From the NCBI GenBank assembly GCA_013297575.1, contig JAAFHO010000033.1, positions 1 to 18,691 of the forward strand: 18,691 nucleotides of DNA. The letters are read 5' to 3'. Shown piece by piece: positions 1 through 8,005 of this stretch. The DNA comes from Chitinophagales bacterium. GTDB lineage: Bacteria > Bacteroidota > Bacteroidia > Chitinophagales > Saprospiraceae. Position 1 is the stretch's first letter, and the number at the start of each line of letters is the position of its first letter. The position numbers and the translations under genes were made by a program. The notes beneath the pieces were generated by a model that made no database searches, was not told the DNA's origin, and worked only from the letters and a program-made list of their open reading frames with translations.

Positions 1-2056
1 AACTATCAAATCCATTAAGATTGCCCACCAAAGTAGCCGGACCTACACGAAGGTTGAGGTACTGGTCGGTGAGTGTTGGGTTGCGGATGGCAGAAGAAAA
101 AGAGAAGCGAATAAAATCCTGCTCGCGTGGTCGCCATACAACAGAAGCCGCCGGGGTCGCCAACCAATTAAAGTTCTGGTTTTTATCCACCCGCACGGTT
201 GCGGAGAAGCGAAAATCACCTACTTGCTTTTCTGCGCCAGTATAAACACCAAATTCGAGGTTAGTAATACGTTCAATACTATCACTAAAAATGGTGCCTG
301 CGGAAACAGGGCGATACATACGACCATTGGCTCCAATCCGCGCATCATCAAAGAATTTTGAGGAGAAACGGTATTCGCCATGTGCATGATAAAGCGCAGA
401 TTTATCGTAGAAACGTGTACCTCCTTCTGTGTTTTTACGCGAAGTGATAGAATTGAACAAAGAATCAAAGCGAGGAGTACCAGGCTCATAAAAGGCGGGA
501 GTGGACGTATTCGCATTTGCTCTATTGGCATATTCTGTTGCACTTTGGTGTTGTTGCGCTAGCCAATCAGCATTATCCACTTGCCATTGTTTAAGTGCTT
601 CAGCATCTGTTCCTGGGCCGTAACCCATTTCTTTCATCTTTTTGAACACAGATCCAAGGTCGTTACGAATCCACCAAAATTCATAATCATTTTTCCATTG
701 CGCTGGCGTTTTTTGTGCGCGCTGCATGAGTAGTGCTGTGAAGTATGGATCATAGGAGTCTCCAGCATCCTCATTCGTACCATACAAACGGATAAAGTAT
801 TTATCTTTTTTCTTAAATTCGATCCGATTTTGAAAAAAGAGCAGATTTCGCAAACTAAAGCGATTATCACCTTGGTAAACAGTCGTTCCTGTCCCAAAAC
901 TAGAAGCAATAACAAGTTCTGGTGATTCAAAATCCATGGAAGGTTTAGTCCTGAAATGTAACGCCGCACCTGCTTTCAGGTTGCGTGTATTATAGTCCAC
1001 CAAATCCGTTTCTTTATAACCTCGGCGGGTGAAAGAGTTCAATCCAGCACGGCTATCGAACAGCGTGGAGTAATTGTAGGTTGTATTGGGTTCATCGCCA
1101 TAAATATTTACCGCATTAAAGCCACCTGGATTTTTTGAAATATCGGGAAATACCTGATTACCTGCTGAGCCGGTAACTGGATCATAGTTATCTGCTTCCC
1201 AATCGTTAGCGCGTAGGCCAAACATATTCACCTTGTAAGCCATAAACGCCTTACCTTCTTTATTTTTTACAACATCGGCCCAACGGAACGCACCTTCTAA
1301 TAAATTACGTTCCCCTGTTTTTAATGAAACAGATAAACCTCTTTGAATAAAAGGATTTTTTGTTTCCATCGAAATAACACCATTAAAGGCGTTCGGGCCA
1401 TAGAATGAAGACGAAGCACCCACTACTAGATCAACTTTATTTACATCCAAATCACTGGCACCCAAAAAGTTACCCAAGGAAAAGTTGAGGCCAGGTGCTT
1501 GGTTATCCACTCCATCAATGATTTGTAAGGAGCGCACCGGGCTTGTAGAGTTAAAACCGCGTGTATTAATAACGGTAAAACCTAATGATGCCGTTGTCAT
1601 ATCAACGCCTTTTAGGTTGCCAAGACCATTGTAAAAACTCACTGCTGCTGTTTCTTTAATAGCGATAGCATCTAGGTTTTCAACGGTGAGCGGTGCTGCT
1701 TTTTGCTTATCGTCGATGCGTTGGCCTTTAATCACCAGTTCTTCCATCACGATCGAACTGGAACTGAGGCGAACTTCAATGCGTTGGGCAGCATCGCTAA
1801 CGGAAATTTCAGAGGGGGTATAACCCGTATAAGTAATTTTTAAACGCACGGGAAGTGTGGCCTTAATAATGAATTCGCCATTATAATCAGTATTGGCACC
1901 CCCGCCAATGCCCTGTATTACCACGGCAGCGCCGATAAGGTCTTCGCCTGTTTCGGCATCGACTACTTTGCCTTTGATGGTAGATTGCGCGGATAACCCA
2001 ACGCTAAAAAGGAGTGCCAGAATTGTAAAATTAATTAGCTTGTAAACTTGCTTCAT
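1..2056 (-). CDS. TonB-dependent outer-membrane receptor, SusC/CirA-like, partial
   Basis: Outer-membrane beta-barrel receptor that would import a bound substrate using TonB energy; the substrate cannot be read from sequence. Reading back from the ATG at 2056-2054 gives about 685 codons with no stop up to the window edge, so the barrel C-terminus is missing. Residues 1 to about 23 are a signal peptide (MKQVYKLINFTILALLFSVG, then LSAQ). A carboxypeptidase-regulatory-like domain follows (IKGKVVDAETGEDLIGAAV, about 25-110), then the plug (about 115-240) with NTRGFN and the typical segment VVGASSSFYGPNAFNGVIS, then the barrel start. No SusD-like partner lies on the visible side; one could lie beyond the left edge. 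A promoter-like motif is present just upstream at 2083-2113. The family assignment is firm; transport specificity is unknown. Confidence 0.93.
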   Translation of the reverse strand, partial: MKQVYKLINFTILALLFSVGLSAQSTIKGKVVDAETGEDLIGAAVVIQGIGGGANTDYNGEFIIKATLPVRLKITYTGYTPSEISVSDAAQRIEVRLSSSSIVMEELVIKGQRIDDKQKAAPLTVENLDAIAIKETAAVSFYNGLGNLKGVDMTTASLGFTVINTRGFNSTSPVRSLQIIDGVDNQAPGLNFSLGNFLGASDLDVNKVDLVVGASSSFYGPNAFNGVISMETKNPFIQRGLSVSLKTGERNLLEGAFRWADVVKNKEGKAFMAYKVNMFGLRANDWEADNYDPVTGSAGNQVFPDISKNPGGFNAVNIYGDEPNTTYNYSTLFDSRAGLNSFTRRGYKETDLVDYNTRNLKAGAALHFRTKPSMDFESPELVIASSFGTGTTVYQGDNRFSLRNLLFFQNRIEFKKKDKYFIRLYGTNEDAGDSYDPYFTALLMQRAQKTPAQWKNDYEFWWIRNDLGSVFKKMKEMGYGPGTDAEALKQWQVDNADWLAQQHQSATEYANRANANTSTPAFYEPGTPRFDSLFNSITSRKNTEGGTRFYDKSALYHAHGEYRFSSKFFDDARIGANGRMYRPVSAGTIFSDSIERITNLEFGVYTGAEKQVGDFRFSATVRVDKNQNFNWLATPAASVVWRPREQDFIRFSFSSAIRNPTLTDQYLNLRVGPATLVGNLNGFDS

Positions 2057-2383
2057 ACGAGACTCGGTTGATAGATTCAGAACAAAGATGAGCATTATAT
2101 CAGATATAGGCAATCTGATTCTGATGGCAAATGAACTAATAAAATTTGATAACGAATAAAAAAAAATTGTTTAAGGCAAAAAAATTACTTGGTTTGGTGG
2201 AGTTATGGACTGTTTTGGTCTAACTAGGGGTGTTTTATCAACTGGTCAGGTTAAATATTTTGATCGTTCTGTCTTTACAAAATGAACTACCTTTGTTAAC
2301 CATTACAAAAATAGTGGCAATACTTGAGACGCGTGTGTTAAATTTTGACAAAAAAAAATATTTTTTAATTCAATATAGATAAA
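2057..2383. other. Divergent intergenic region between the TonB receptor and the DUF72 gene
   Basis: This 327-bp AT-rich spacer separates two divergent genes and should hold both promoters. A plausible receptor promoter is visible at 2083-2113. For the rightward gene the best candidate is a poor match, TAAATTTTG at 2339-2347, one base too long in the spacer. A-tracts occur at about 2159-2167 and 2350-2358. I see no RNA gene, repeat or convincing small ORF here. Confidence 0.6.
2083..2113 (-). promoter_or_regulatory. Predicted Bacteroidota-type promoter of the TonB-dependent receptor
   Basis: On the minus strand a TTG (2113-2111) is followed after 20 nt by CATCTTTG (2090-2083), one base off the Bacteroidota -7 consensus TAnnTTTG. 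Transcription would start about 2078, giving a leader of roughly 20 nt before the ATG at 2056. The spacing equals that of the promoter at 3754-3784. Motif reading only. Confidence 0.42.
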
Positions 2384-3298
2384 ATGGAATTTGGGAAACT
2401 GGCGAATGTAGATGATGTAGATTTTTCTTTGCCCATAGATTATATCGGGAATGCGCAGGTATTACGAAAGCAGCATAGCACTGCCGCCCCTATAATTTAT
2501 ATTGGGGCTACCGGGTATAATATGAAGGATTGGGTAGGAAAATGGTATCCAGCGGGCACAAAAGAGCGCGATTATCTGAAAGCGTATGGGCGGCAGTTTA
2601 ATACGATTGAACATAATACGACGCATTATCGGATACCAGATACCACTACCATACAACGGTGGTGCGAGGATACTCCTGATGATTTTAAATTTTGTCCCAA
2701 AGTTCCCCAAACCATCAGTCATGCGCGAGATTTAGGGCTGTCTTCCAGCGATTTACGCTTTTTTGTAGAGCAAATGCGCGTATTTGGCTCAAAGATGGGG
2801 TATTGCTTTTTACAATTACCACCGTATTTTGAACCGAAACACTTGCCAGTACTTGCTCGATTTATTGAAAAGTGGCCTGCTTACATACCGCTGGCCGTAG
2901 AAGTACGGCACGAATATTTTTTTGGGAAAGAGGGTATCGGTAATGCTTTTTTTGAATTATTGGAGCATACAGGCACCTGTGGGGTTATCACAGATGTATC
3001 GGGGCGACGGGATGTGTGTCATTCAAGGCTCACTACGAATTGCGCCATGATTCGATTTGTAGGAAATGGACTACATGCTACGGATTATTCAAGGGTAGAT
3101 GCTTGGGCAGAGCGTATTCGGGATTGGGTAGAACAGGGTCTAAAAACGGTGTATTTTTTTACGCATGAACCCGATAATTTATTATCCCCCGAACTGGCGC
3201 GTTATGTAGCAGAACGGTTTGGAACTTTAATGCCCGAGGTAATAGTTAGAGTACCTACCGAAATAATATCACCGGGGCAACAGGGGACTTTATTTTAG
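2384..3298 (+). CDS. DUF72 family protein (YecE-like)
   Basis: A 304-residue protein of the DUF72/YecE family, a TIM-barrel-like fold whose biochemical function is not established. Visible family marks are the first strand YIGATGYNMKDW (about 39-50), then WYPAG, the segment FNTIEHNTTHYRIP (about 72-85), FKFCPKVPQTISH, LQLPPYF and LAVEVRHEYFF, and a late strand VYFFTHEPDN. These match the usual order in DUF72 proteins. About 35 extra residues precede the first barrel strand, somewhat longer than common. The ATG at 2384 is preceded by an A-rich stretch and no Shine-Dalgarno sequence, normal for Bacteroidota. It stands alone on this strand and its stop overlaps the end of the opposing nuclease remnant by 9 bp. 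A cytoplasmic location is likely because no signal peptide is seen. Confidence 0.9.
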   Translation: MEFGKLANVDDVDFSLPIDYIGNAQVLRKQHSTAAPIIYIGATGYNMKDWVGKWYPAGTKERDYLKAYGRQFNTIEHNTTHYRIPDTTTIQRWCEDTPDDFKFCPKVPQTISHARDLGLSSSDLRFFVEQMRVFGSKMGYCFLQLPPYFEPKHLPVLARFIEKWPAYIPLAVEVRHEYFFGKEGIGNAFFELLEHTGTCGVITDVSGRRDVCHSRLTTNCAMIRFVGNGLHATDYSRVDAWAERIRDWVEQGLKTVYFFTHEPDNLLSPELARYVAERFGTLMPEVIVRVPTEIISPGQQGTLF

Positions 3299-3746
3299 TT
3301 TTTCACGAATTTCCAAGACTGTTTCCAGTGAAACATCAAACATATCGGCAATCTGTTCATTTGTTAAGGATGGGTTTTTTCTCATAAAATTAGAGATCGT
3401 TATCACCATACCTTCATTTTTACCTTGTTCCAATCCTTTTTCCGACCATTCTTTGTATAATTGCAGTACATAAGGTAGTGTCTGCTCCTTTTCTGTAGTA
3501 GTGAGTAAGGTATCCATATTTTTTAGTTTTTGATTGAAATTATCTGAAACGCGACCTAGGTATAATATTGTTGCGCTATAAACACGCGCCAATAGTGTTT
3601 GATCTGGAAAATTTGGTGCAAAAATAAGGAATTCTTTCCAGTTTTGTTCAATAAAGGACGATCTTAAAATATTTGTCATGCGGATGATTAATCAACTCCG
3701 ATAAGAGTTCATTTTCCGTTTCAATTGTTTTTTTCTTTTTTGCCAT
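3290..3746 (-). pseudogene. Decayed Rpn/YhgA-like PD-(D/E)XK nuclease (recombination-promoting nuclease / putative transposase family)
   Basis: Two reading frames on the minus strand together look like the ends of an Rpn-family protein (PF04754-like, usually about 290-320 aa). From the ATG at 3746 a 32-codon frame reads MAKKKKTIETENELLSEL and then HPHDKYFKIVL before a TGA at 3650-3648; the HDKxFK start is the typical N-terminus of this family. The other frame, open from 3679 to 3290 (129 aa), carries the typical tail: YVLQLYKEWSEKGLEQGKNEG followed by SLTNEQIADMFDVSLETV, a helix-turn-helix-like end. The central catalytic part is absent, so an internal deletion combined with a frameshift near 3650-3680 is the simplest reading. 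A near-perfect promoter still sits in front at 3754-3784, suggesting recent decay. The C-terminal frame alone might still be translated. Family assignment is likely; loss of activity is inferred. Confidence 0.68.
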
Positions 3747-3753
3747 GATGGTG

Positions 3754-3784
3754 CAAAGGTAAAAATGTTTTTAAAAAAAAACAA
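3754..3784 (-). promoter_or_regulatory. Bacteroidota-type promoter of the Rpn-like gene
   Basis: The minus strand has TACCTTTG (3761-3754), an exact match to the TAnnTTTG -7 consensus, and a TTG (3784-3782) 20 nt upstream that fits the -33 element. Only 7 nt separate the -7 motif from the ATG at 3746, so transcripts would be leaderless or nearly so. It supports 3746 as the original start of the now broken gene. Confidence 0.58.
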
Positions 3785-3903
3785 CAAAAAGTTTTATGTT
3801 TAAAACATTTTTTGTTTAAAATATAACAATCATTCTGAGCGCGGCAATGTTGATCGCTCCTGTAATATTAAAATTTGGCACAGTTATTGGAACAATAAGT
3901 AAT

Positions 3904-3969
3904 AATAAACGATGATTATTCTAACAAGTTGAGTAGTAGTCATTTGCAAAAGTGCAAACATCGTTTATT
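3904..3969. repeat. Inverted repeat, 11-bp arms
   Basis: AATAAACGATG (3904-3914) and its exact reverse complement CATCGTTTATT (3959-3969) flank 44 bp. The inner part has a smaller imperfect inverted pair, TTGCA/TGCAA, at about 3943-3957. No gene or transposase accompanies it. It could fold as a stem in RNA, be an operator, or be a small mobile-element remnant; the sequence alone does not decide. Confidence 0.5.
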
Positions 3970-4154
3970 TTCAAGTACTTACTTTTTTTAAATCCTTTTT
4001 TAAATTTTATCCTAAATATGCTGATTATATTAATTGCATTTATGTCGTATTGGGTAAGCGAATTTTTAATTTCTGCTGCCGATATTTTTACCTTTAAAGT
4101 AAAGTAAATGGTGCTTTAACTGGTACACATATACTTATACGATCTTCTGATTGT

Positions 4155-4178
4155 CTTGGAAATAGCCTTATTTCCAAG
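4155..4178. repeat. Perfect 10-bp hairpin with 4-nt loop
   Basis: CTTGGAAATA (4155-4164), loop GCCT, TATTTCCAAG (4169-4178). The stem is perfect but is not followed by a run of T on either strand, and no annotated gene ends beside it, so it is not a convincing terminator. It lies 110 bp before the lipoprotein start and could be a palindromic protein-binding site or part of a small RNA. Confidence 0.5.
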
Positions 4179-4270
4179 GCAAATCTATTATTTGTTTCAC
4201 TAGGAATAAACTGCATCTATTTTGGCAATTAAAACACTAGAAAAAATCGGATAAGTCGAAAAATACTTCC

Positions 4271-4278
4271 TACTTTTG
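4271..4278 (+). promoter_or_regulatory. Predicted -7 promoter element of the thioredoxin lipoprotein operon
   Basis: TACTTTTG matches the Bacteroidota TAnnTTTG -7 consensus exactly. No TTG is found at the expected distance upstream. The ATG at 4289 starts 10 nt after the motif, implying a very short leader. It would drive both this gene and the following fusion gene. Confidence 0.42.
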
Positions 4279-4288
4279 TGCAAATAAT

Positions 4289-5605
4289 ATGAAAAATACT
4301 ACACTATTTTTGATTGGGTTCGTCGCCCTAACGATTAGTCTATCTGCCTGTTTACAAGTAGATAACACCTTTAAACTCATTGCCCCGGGTATTTGGCGTG
4401 GCGTTTTAGTTTTAGAAAAGCCATATTTTCCGCCAACTCAAAAAAGGGATAGTATCTCTATCGTTTATGACCAATTCAAACCGGGCGAATTACCCTTCAA
4501 TTTTGAGGTAACTTATACAACACCCGAAAAATTTTATATCGATTTTATCAATGGTACGGAACGTATCAAATGTGATAGTATCAGGTTTGGCAAGGATCGC
4601 ACTACCGCACGGGATACCTACAATTTTTATTTTCCCGAATATCAAAGTTATATCCATGCAGAAGTACGTGGGGCTGTTATGCAGGGTTATTGGTGCGTTA
4701 CTACCAAGGATAATTATCGCATTCCCTTTGTAGCAGATGCCGGAAGGCCATACCGATTTACCTCGCTCAAAGTACCCCCAACCGGCGATATTTCGGGTCG
4801 GTGGGCTACCCTTTTTGATATTAATAGCGATACACCTGAAAAAGCAGTGGCCGAATTTACGCAGGATGGTAATCACTTATCGGGTACTTTTCGCACCGAA
4901 ACAGGGGATTATCGTTTTTTGGAAGGAACTGTGCAAGGGCGCAAGTTTTGGTTATCCTGCTTTGATGGTAGCCACGCATTTTTGTTTTCGGGCAATATTG
5001 CGAAGGATAGTTTAATTGGGGAATTCAGATCAGGTAAAGGAAAACCAAGCCTTTGGAACGCTTGGCGCGATAATAAATTTGATCTCGGTAGCCCTGATAC
5101 CTTAACACATTTAGTGGAAGGGAAAACCTTGTCCTTCAAATTCAATGCGCCCGATGGGCAAGTCCTTCAATACCCTAGCGCATCTTTCAATAATAAAGTC
5201 ACTGTCCTGACAATTATGGGTACTTGGTGCCCCAATTGCCGAGACGAGCAAATCTTTTTACGTGATTTTTTAAAAGAAAACCCCGAACTTGCGCAACAAA
5301 TGCACGTTGTAGGTGCTTCTTTTGAACGCCATAAAGATATTGCCGCAGCCAATGCTCAGTTGGTGCAATACCGTAAAGTAATGGGGCTTTCGCACGATAT
5401 TGTCTATGCCGGCAAAGCCAACAAGGACGAGGCAGCCTCTGTTTTTCCCGTATTGGATAAAGTAATTGCGTTTCCAACTATGATTATCATTGATAAAAAA
5501 GGTAAAATTCGACGCGTTCATACGGGCTTTGATGGCCCAGCAACGAGTAAATATGCCGATTTTAAAGCGGAATTTAAGGCATTCGTACAACAGTTAACTC
5601 TTTAG
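4289..5605 (+). CDS. TlpA/ResA-like thiol-disulfide oxidoreductase lipoprotein
   Basis: A 438-residue lipoprotein with a C-terminal thioredoxin-fold domain; the predicted role is thiol-disulfide exchange in the periplasm, anchored by lipid. The signal peptide MKNTTLFLIGFVALTISLSA ends in a lipobox with Cys21. Residues about 22-270 form a beta-rich region resembling the N-terminal domains of Bacteroidota TlpA-family proteins, with WRGVLVL and later the similar GRWATLF. The redoxin domain spans about 280-435 and has the active-site motif WCPNC (C314, C317) after VTLTIMGT-like strand residues, and the cis-proline segment FPT at 395-397. The start ATG is 10 nt after a -7 motif. The stop lies 6 bp before the next ATG, so the two genes are almost certainly co-transcribed and perhaps translationally coupled. 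The domain call is firm; the natural substrate is unknown. Confidence 0.9.
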   Translation: MKNTTLFLIGFVALTISLSACLQVDNTFKLIAPGIWRGVLVLEKPYFPPTQKRDSISIVYDQFKPGELPFNFEVTYTTPEKFYIDFINGTERIKCDSIRFGKDRTTARDTYNFYFPEYQSYIHAEVRGAVMQGYWCVTTKDNYRIPFVADAGRPYRFTSLKVPPTGDISGRWATLFDINSDTPEKAVAEFTQDGNHLSGTFRTETGDYRFLEGTVQGRKFWLSCFDGSHAFLFSGNIAKDSLIGEFRSGKGKPSLWNAWRDNKFDLGSPDTLTHLVEGKTLSFKFNAPDGQVLQYPSASFNNKVTVLTIMGTWCPNCRDEQIFLRDFLKENPELAQQMHVVGASFERHKDIAAANAQLVQYRKVMGLSHDIVYAGKANKDEAASVFPVLDKVIAFPTMIIIDKKGKIRRVHTGFDGPATSKYADFKAEFKAFVQQLTL

Positions 5606-5611
5606 TTAGAC

Positions 5612-8005
5612 ATGACACAGATCCACTTGGCCTTTTGCCACCACAATTCAAATCTTGCTGATATTTTAGAGGATCAACTCCCAAATATTCAATGTATAAG
5701 GCATTCGGATAGCGATTATTCCGAAACTGGATCCCTCATGCATAGTCTAGCAGATACAGAAGGTCTAGTCTTACTCCTGATCACGGATAATTTTATGAAA
5801 ACAGAGCAATGTATGTCTGGTGCATTGGCTATGTTGTTGTCTTTGATGCGTCAAAATCGCGTAATTGCAATTATTGCGAATGGTATAATAATAGAAAATG
5901 GCGTAACGTTGCCCGTTGAAACGCATATTGACCGTGTAGTAAACGCAATTCAATATATGAATTATTGGCAACAAAAGTACTTGGCCATTAGTGACCAATA
6001 CAATCATGCCAATGCCCAAGATCAGCCAGCATTGTTCCTTTATCAACAGGTTATACACGATGTAGCCGACCAAACAGGCGAATTCATTTCCGCACTCCGC
6101 GATTCAGATATTAGGAAATGGGAAATATTGAGTGCTTCGGGTTTTAGTGAAATATACAAATTACTAGGAATACCGTATCAACCCATTGTTGGGAACAATC
6201 CAATATTGCCCGAGCAAGAACATGAAAGCCCTCAGGCTTCTACATCTAAGCCAATGGGTGGGCCGGTGATGTTTCGACCAGCAGAACCGATTGTTCCTGT
6301 ACATCAAGACCCTGTAAAAGAATTTGTCGCGCAACCCACCATTGAACCACAAGAAATAGCAATACCGCCCGTAGAGGAAACATCGTTTAGTGATGTGTTC
6401 AAATTTGATCCTTCTACTCATTTAATAGATCAAACAACAGCAGAGGAATCACCTGAATTCGAAGAGGGTAATTACCGCGAAAACGAAATACAGCATACCA
6501 TCAAAGATGCCTTGGCGTGGATAGCACGTGGCAATAGGGAATTGGGCTTAGAGGTATTCCGGGTGGCATTGGAGCAATATCCCAACCATGAACAACTACG
6601 TCACGAATACGAAAAAGCACAAACAACAGAACTGGGGATAGAAGAAGAAAATAGCGAAAATGACGCTAGTGCTTATGAAGCAGCAGGCGACAGTGCCTTC
6701 AATGATGGCGATTTTTTGATGGCTAAATATTGCTGGGACAGGGCCGCAGAAAACAACCCAAATCTGAATGGAATTTGGAGAAAACTGGGCTTGATGACAA
6801 GTGAACAACTTGCAGGCTATACGGAAACCAGTATTGCTTATTTAAAAAAATCGCTTGCACAAATTCCTGATGACCAAGAAGTAATAGCACGATTAACCAC
6901 TTTAGGCGAAGTCGTAATAATGCCTGAACAACCACAAGAAGTAGTAGTTATACCAGCAATAGAACCAGAAGTGGTAGTAGTGCCGGAACAAGCAGCAGCA
7001 ATACTGGAACAAAACGAAGAAGAAGAAACGAAATATGATTTAACCAGCGGTATAATTGCCGAAGAAGAGATAACAACAAGCGAGCCCTTATCTGTTCCAA
7101 TACTAAGTGCTGTACAACCAGAACCCGTCATACCCGAACAAGCAACAGATATTGCACTTCAATACCAACCCACATTAACGAACGAAACAATACCAGAAAC
7201 AACCACTAAGCCCCATTTTCCACAACAGCGCAACGAAATAGTTTTGATTACAGGAGCCACATCGGGTATAGGTAAAGCGACCGCTATTGAATTTGCAAGG
7301 CACGGCTATCGGTTGATCATAACCGGGCGACGTGTTGAACTTTTATTTGATTTGCGCAACCAATTAGAGACCAATTTCGGTGTAGAAGTATTGCCATTGG
7401 TGTTTGATGTACGCGACCAACGTGCTGTAGAAGTGAGTTTGACCCAATTGCCAGAATCTTGGCGCGCCATTGATATTCTTATTAATAATGCTGGTTTGGC
7501 AAAAGGACTTGCCCCAATACACGAAGGAGAATTGCAGCATTGGGAAACCATGATCGATACCAATATCAAAGGATTGCTGTATGTCTCTCAAATTATTTCA
7601 AGGGGTATGGTAGAGCGCCGTAAAGGGCATATTGTCAACCTCAGTTCTTCCGCTGGGAAAGAAGCATATCCTAATGGTAATGTGTATTGCGCTACCAAAT
7701 TTGCGGTAGAAGCCCTTACAAAGTCGATGCGTTTTGACCTATACAAGTTTGGCATTCGGGTAAGCCAAGTAAGTCCTGGGCATGTAGAAGACACCGAATT
7801 TGCACTTAATCGCTTCGATGGGGATACCGAAAAAGCCAAAATATACAGCGATTTTCAACCACTTACAGCTACTGATGTGGCAGAAGCAATATGGTTTATT
7901 GCCTCTCGTCCTGCACATGTAAATGTACAAGACGTATATATGTTTGGTACGCAACAGGCAAGTGCTACCGTCGTGGATCGCTCGGGAAGAGGGGATGCTT
8001 CCTAA
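5612..8005 (+). CDS. TIR-like / TPR-like / short-chain dehydrogenase (SDR) fusion protein
   Basis: A 797-residue multidomain, probably cytoplasmic protein. Residues 1 to about 140 look like a TIR fold: first strand IHLAFCHHNSNLADIL, then VLLLITDNFMKTEQCMSGAL, which aligns with the alphaC region (S-x-WC-x-x-E) of TIR domains but lacks both the Trp and the Glu needed for NADase activity. Linkers at about 190-290 and 440-540 are rich in Pro, Glu, Gln and Val. Helical TPR-like repeats occupy about 295-435 (ALAWIARGNRELGLEVF; AGDSAFNDGDFLMAKYCWDR). The C-terminal 255 residues are a complete classical SDR with TGATSGIG (547-554), NNAG (625-628), catalytic Ser679 and YCATK (Y692, K696), closest in style to YdfG-type NADP-dependent 3-hydroxy acid dehydrogenases. 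It follows the thioredoxin lipoprotein by 6 bp. Its stop overlaps the stop of the opposing gene by 4 bp. SDR is certain; the TIR call is likely; the joint role is unknown. Confidence 0.85.
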   Translation: MTQIHLAFCHHNSNLADILEDQLPNIQCIRHSDSDYSETGSLMHSLADTEGLVLLLITDNFMKTEQCMSGALAMLLSLMRQNRVIAIIANGIIIENGVTLPVETHIDRVVNAIQYMNYWQQKYLAISDQYNHANAQDQPALFLYQQVIHDVADQTGEFISALRDSDIRKWEILSASGFSEIYKLLGIPYQPIVGNNPILPEQEHESPQASTSKPMGGPVMFRPAEPIVPVHQDPVKEFVAQPTIEPQEIAIPPVEETSFSDVFKFDPSTHLIDQTTAEESPEFEEGNYRENEIQHTIKDALAWIARGNRELGLEVFRVALEQYPNHEQLRHEYEKAQTTELGIEEENSENDASAYEAAGDSAFNDGDFLMAKYCWDRAAENNPNLNGIWRKLGLMTSEQLAGYTETSIAYLKKSLAQIPDDQEVIARLTTLGEVVIMPEQPQEVVVIPAIEPEVVVVPEQAAAILEQNEEEETKYDLTSGIIAEEEITTSEPLSVPILSAVQPEPVIPEQATDIALQYQPTLTNETIPETTTKPHFPQQRNEIVLITGATSGIGKATAIEFARHGYRLIITGRRVELLFDLRNQLETNFGVEVLPLVFDVRDQRAVEVSLTQLPESWRAIDILINNAGLAKGLAPIHEGELQHWETMIDTNIKGLLYVSQIISRGMVERRKGHIVNLSSSAGKEAYPNGNVYCATKFAVEALTKSMRFDLYKFGIRVSQVSPGHVEDTEFALNRFDGDTEKAKIYSDFQPLTATDVAEAIWFIASRPAHVNVQDVYMFGTQQASATVVDRSGRGDAS

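Larger units (their letters stand above)
3762..4288. other. AT-rich intergenic region with two inverted repeats
   Basis: About 530 bp without a supportable gene. It begins with a very A/T-rich tract (3766-3830), then contains an 11-bp inverted repeat (3904-3914 / 3959-3969), a tight 10-bp hairpin (4155-4178) and a -7-like motif in front of the next gene (4271-4278). Short frames are present but none has a convincing protein-like composition. It could be a non-coding leader, a small RNA or the remains of a lost gene. Confidence 0.55.

Noticed and set aside
21..969. Several open frames of 60-111 codons on both strands over the left edge
   Set aside because: All lie inside the TonB-dependent receptor, whose minus-strand frame runs without a stop from 2056 to the edge and has a clear family signature; the others are frame shadows.
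4155..4178. Rho-independent terminator
   Set aside because: The stem is perfect but no T-tract follows on either strand and no gene ends next to it.
5612..6030. Active TIR NADase of an anti-phage system
   Set aside because: The catalytic Glu and preceding Trp are missing and the protein carries a complete metabolic-type SDR; no phage-defence partner gene is adjacent.
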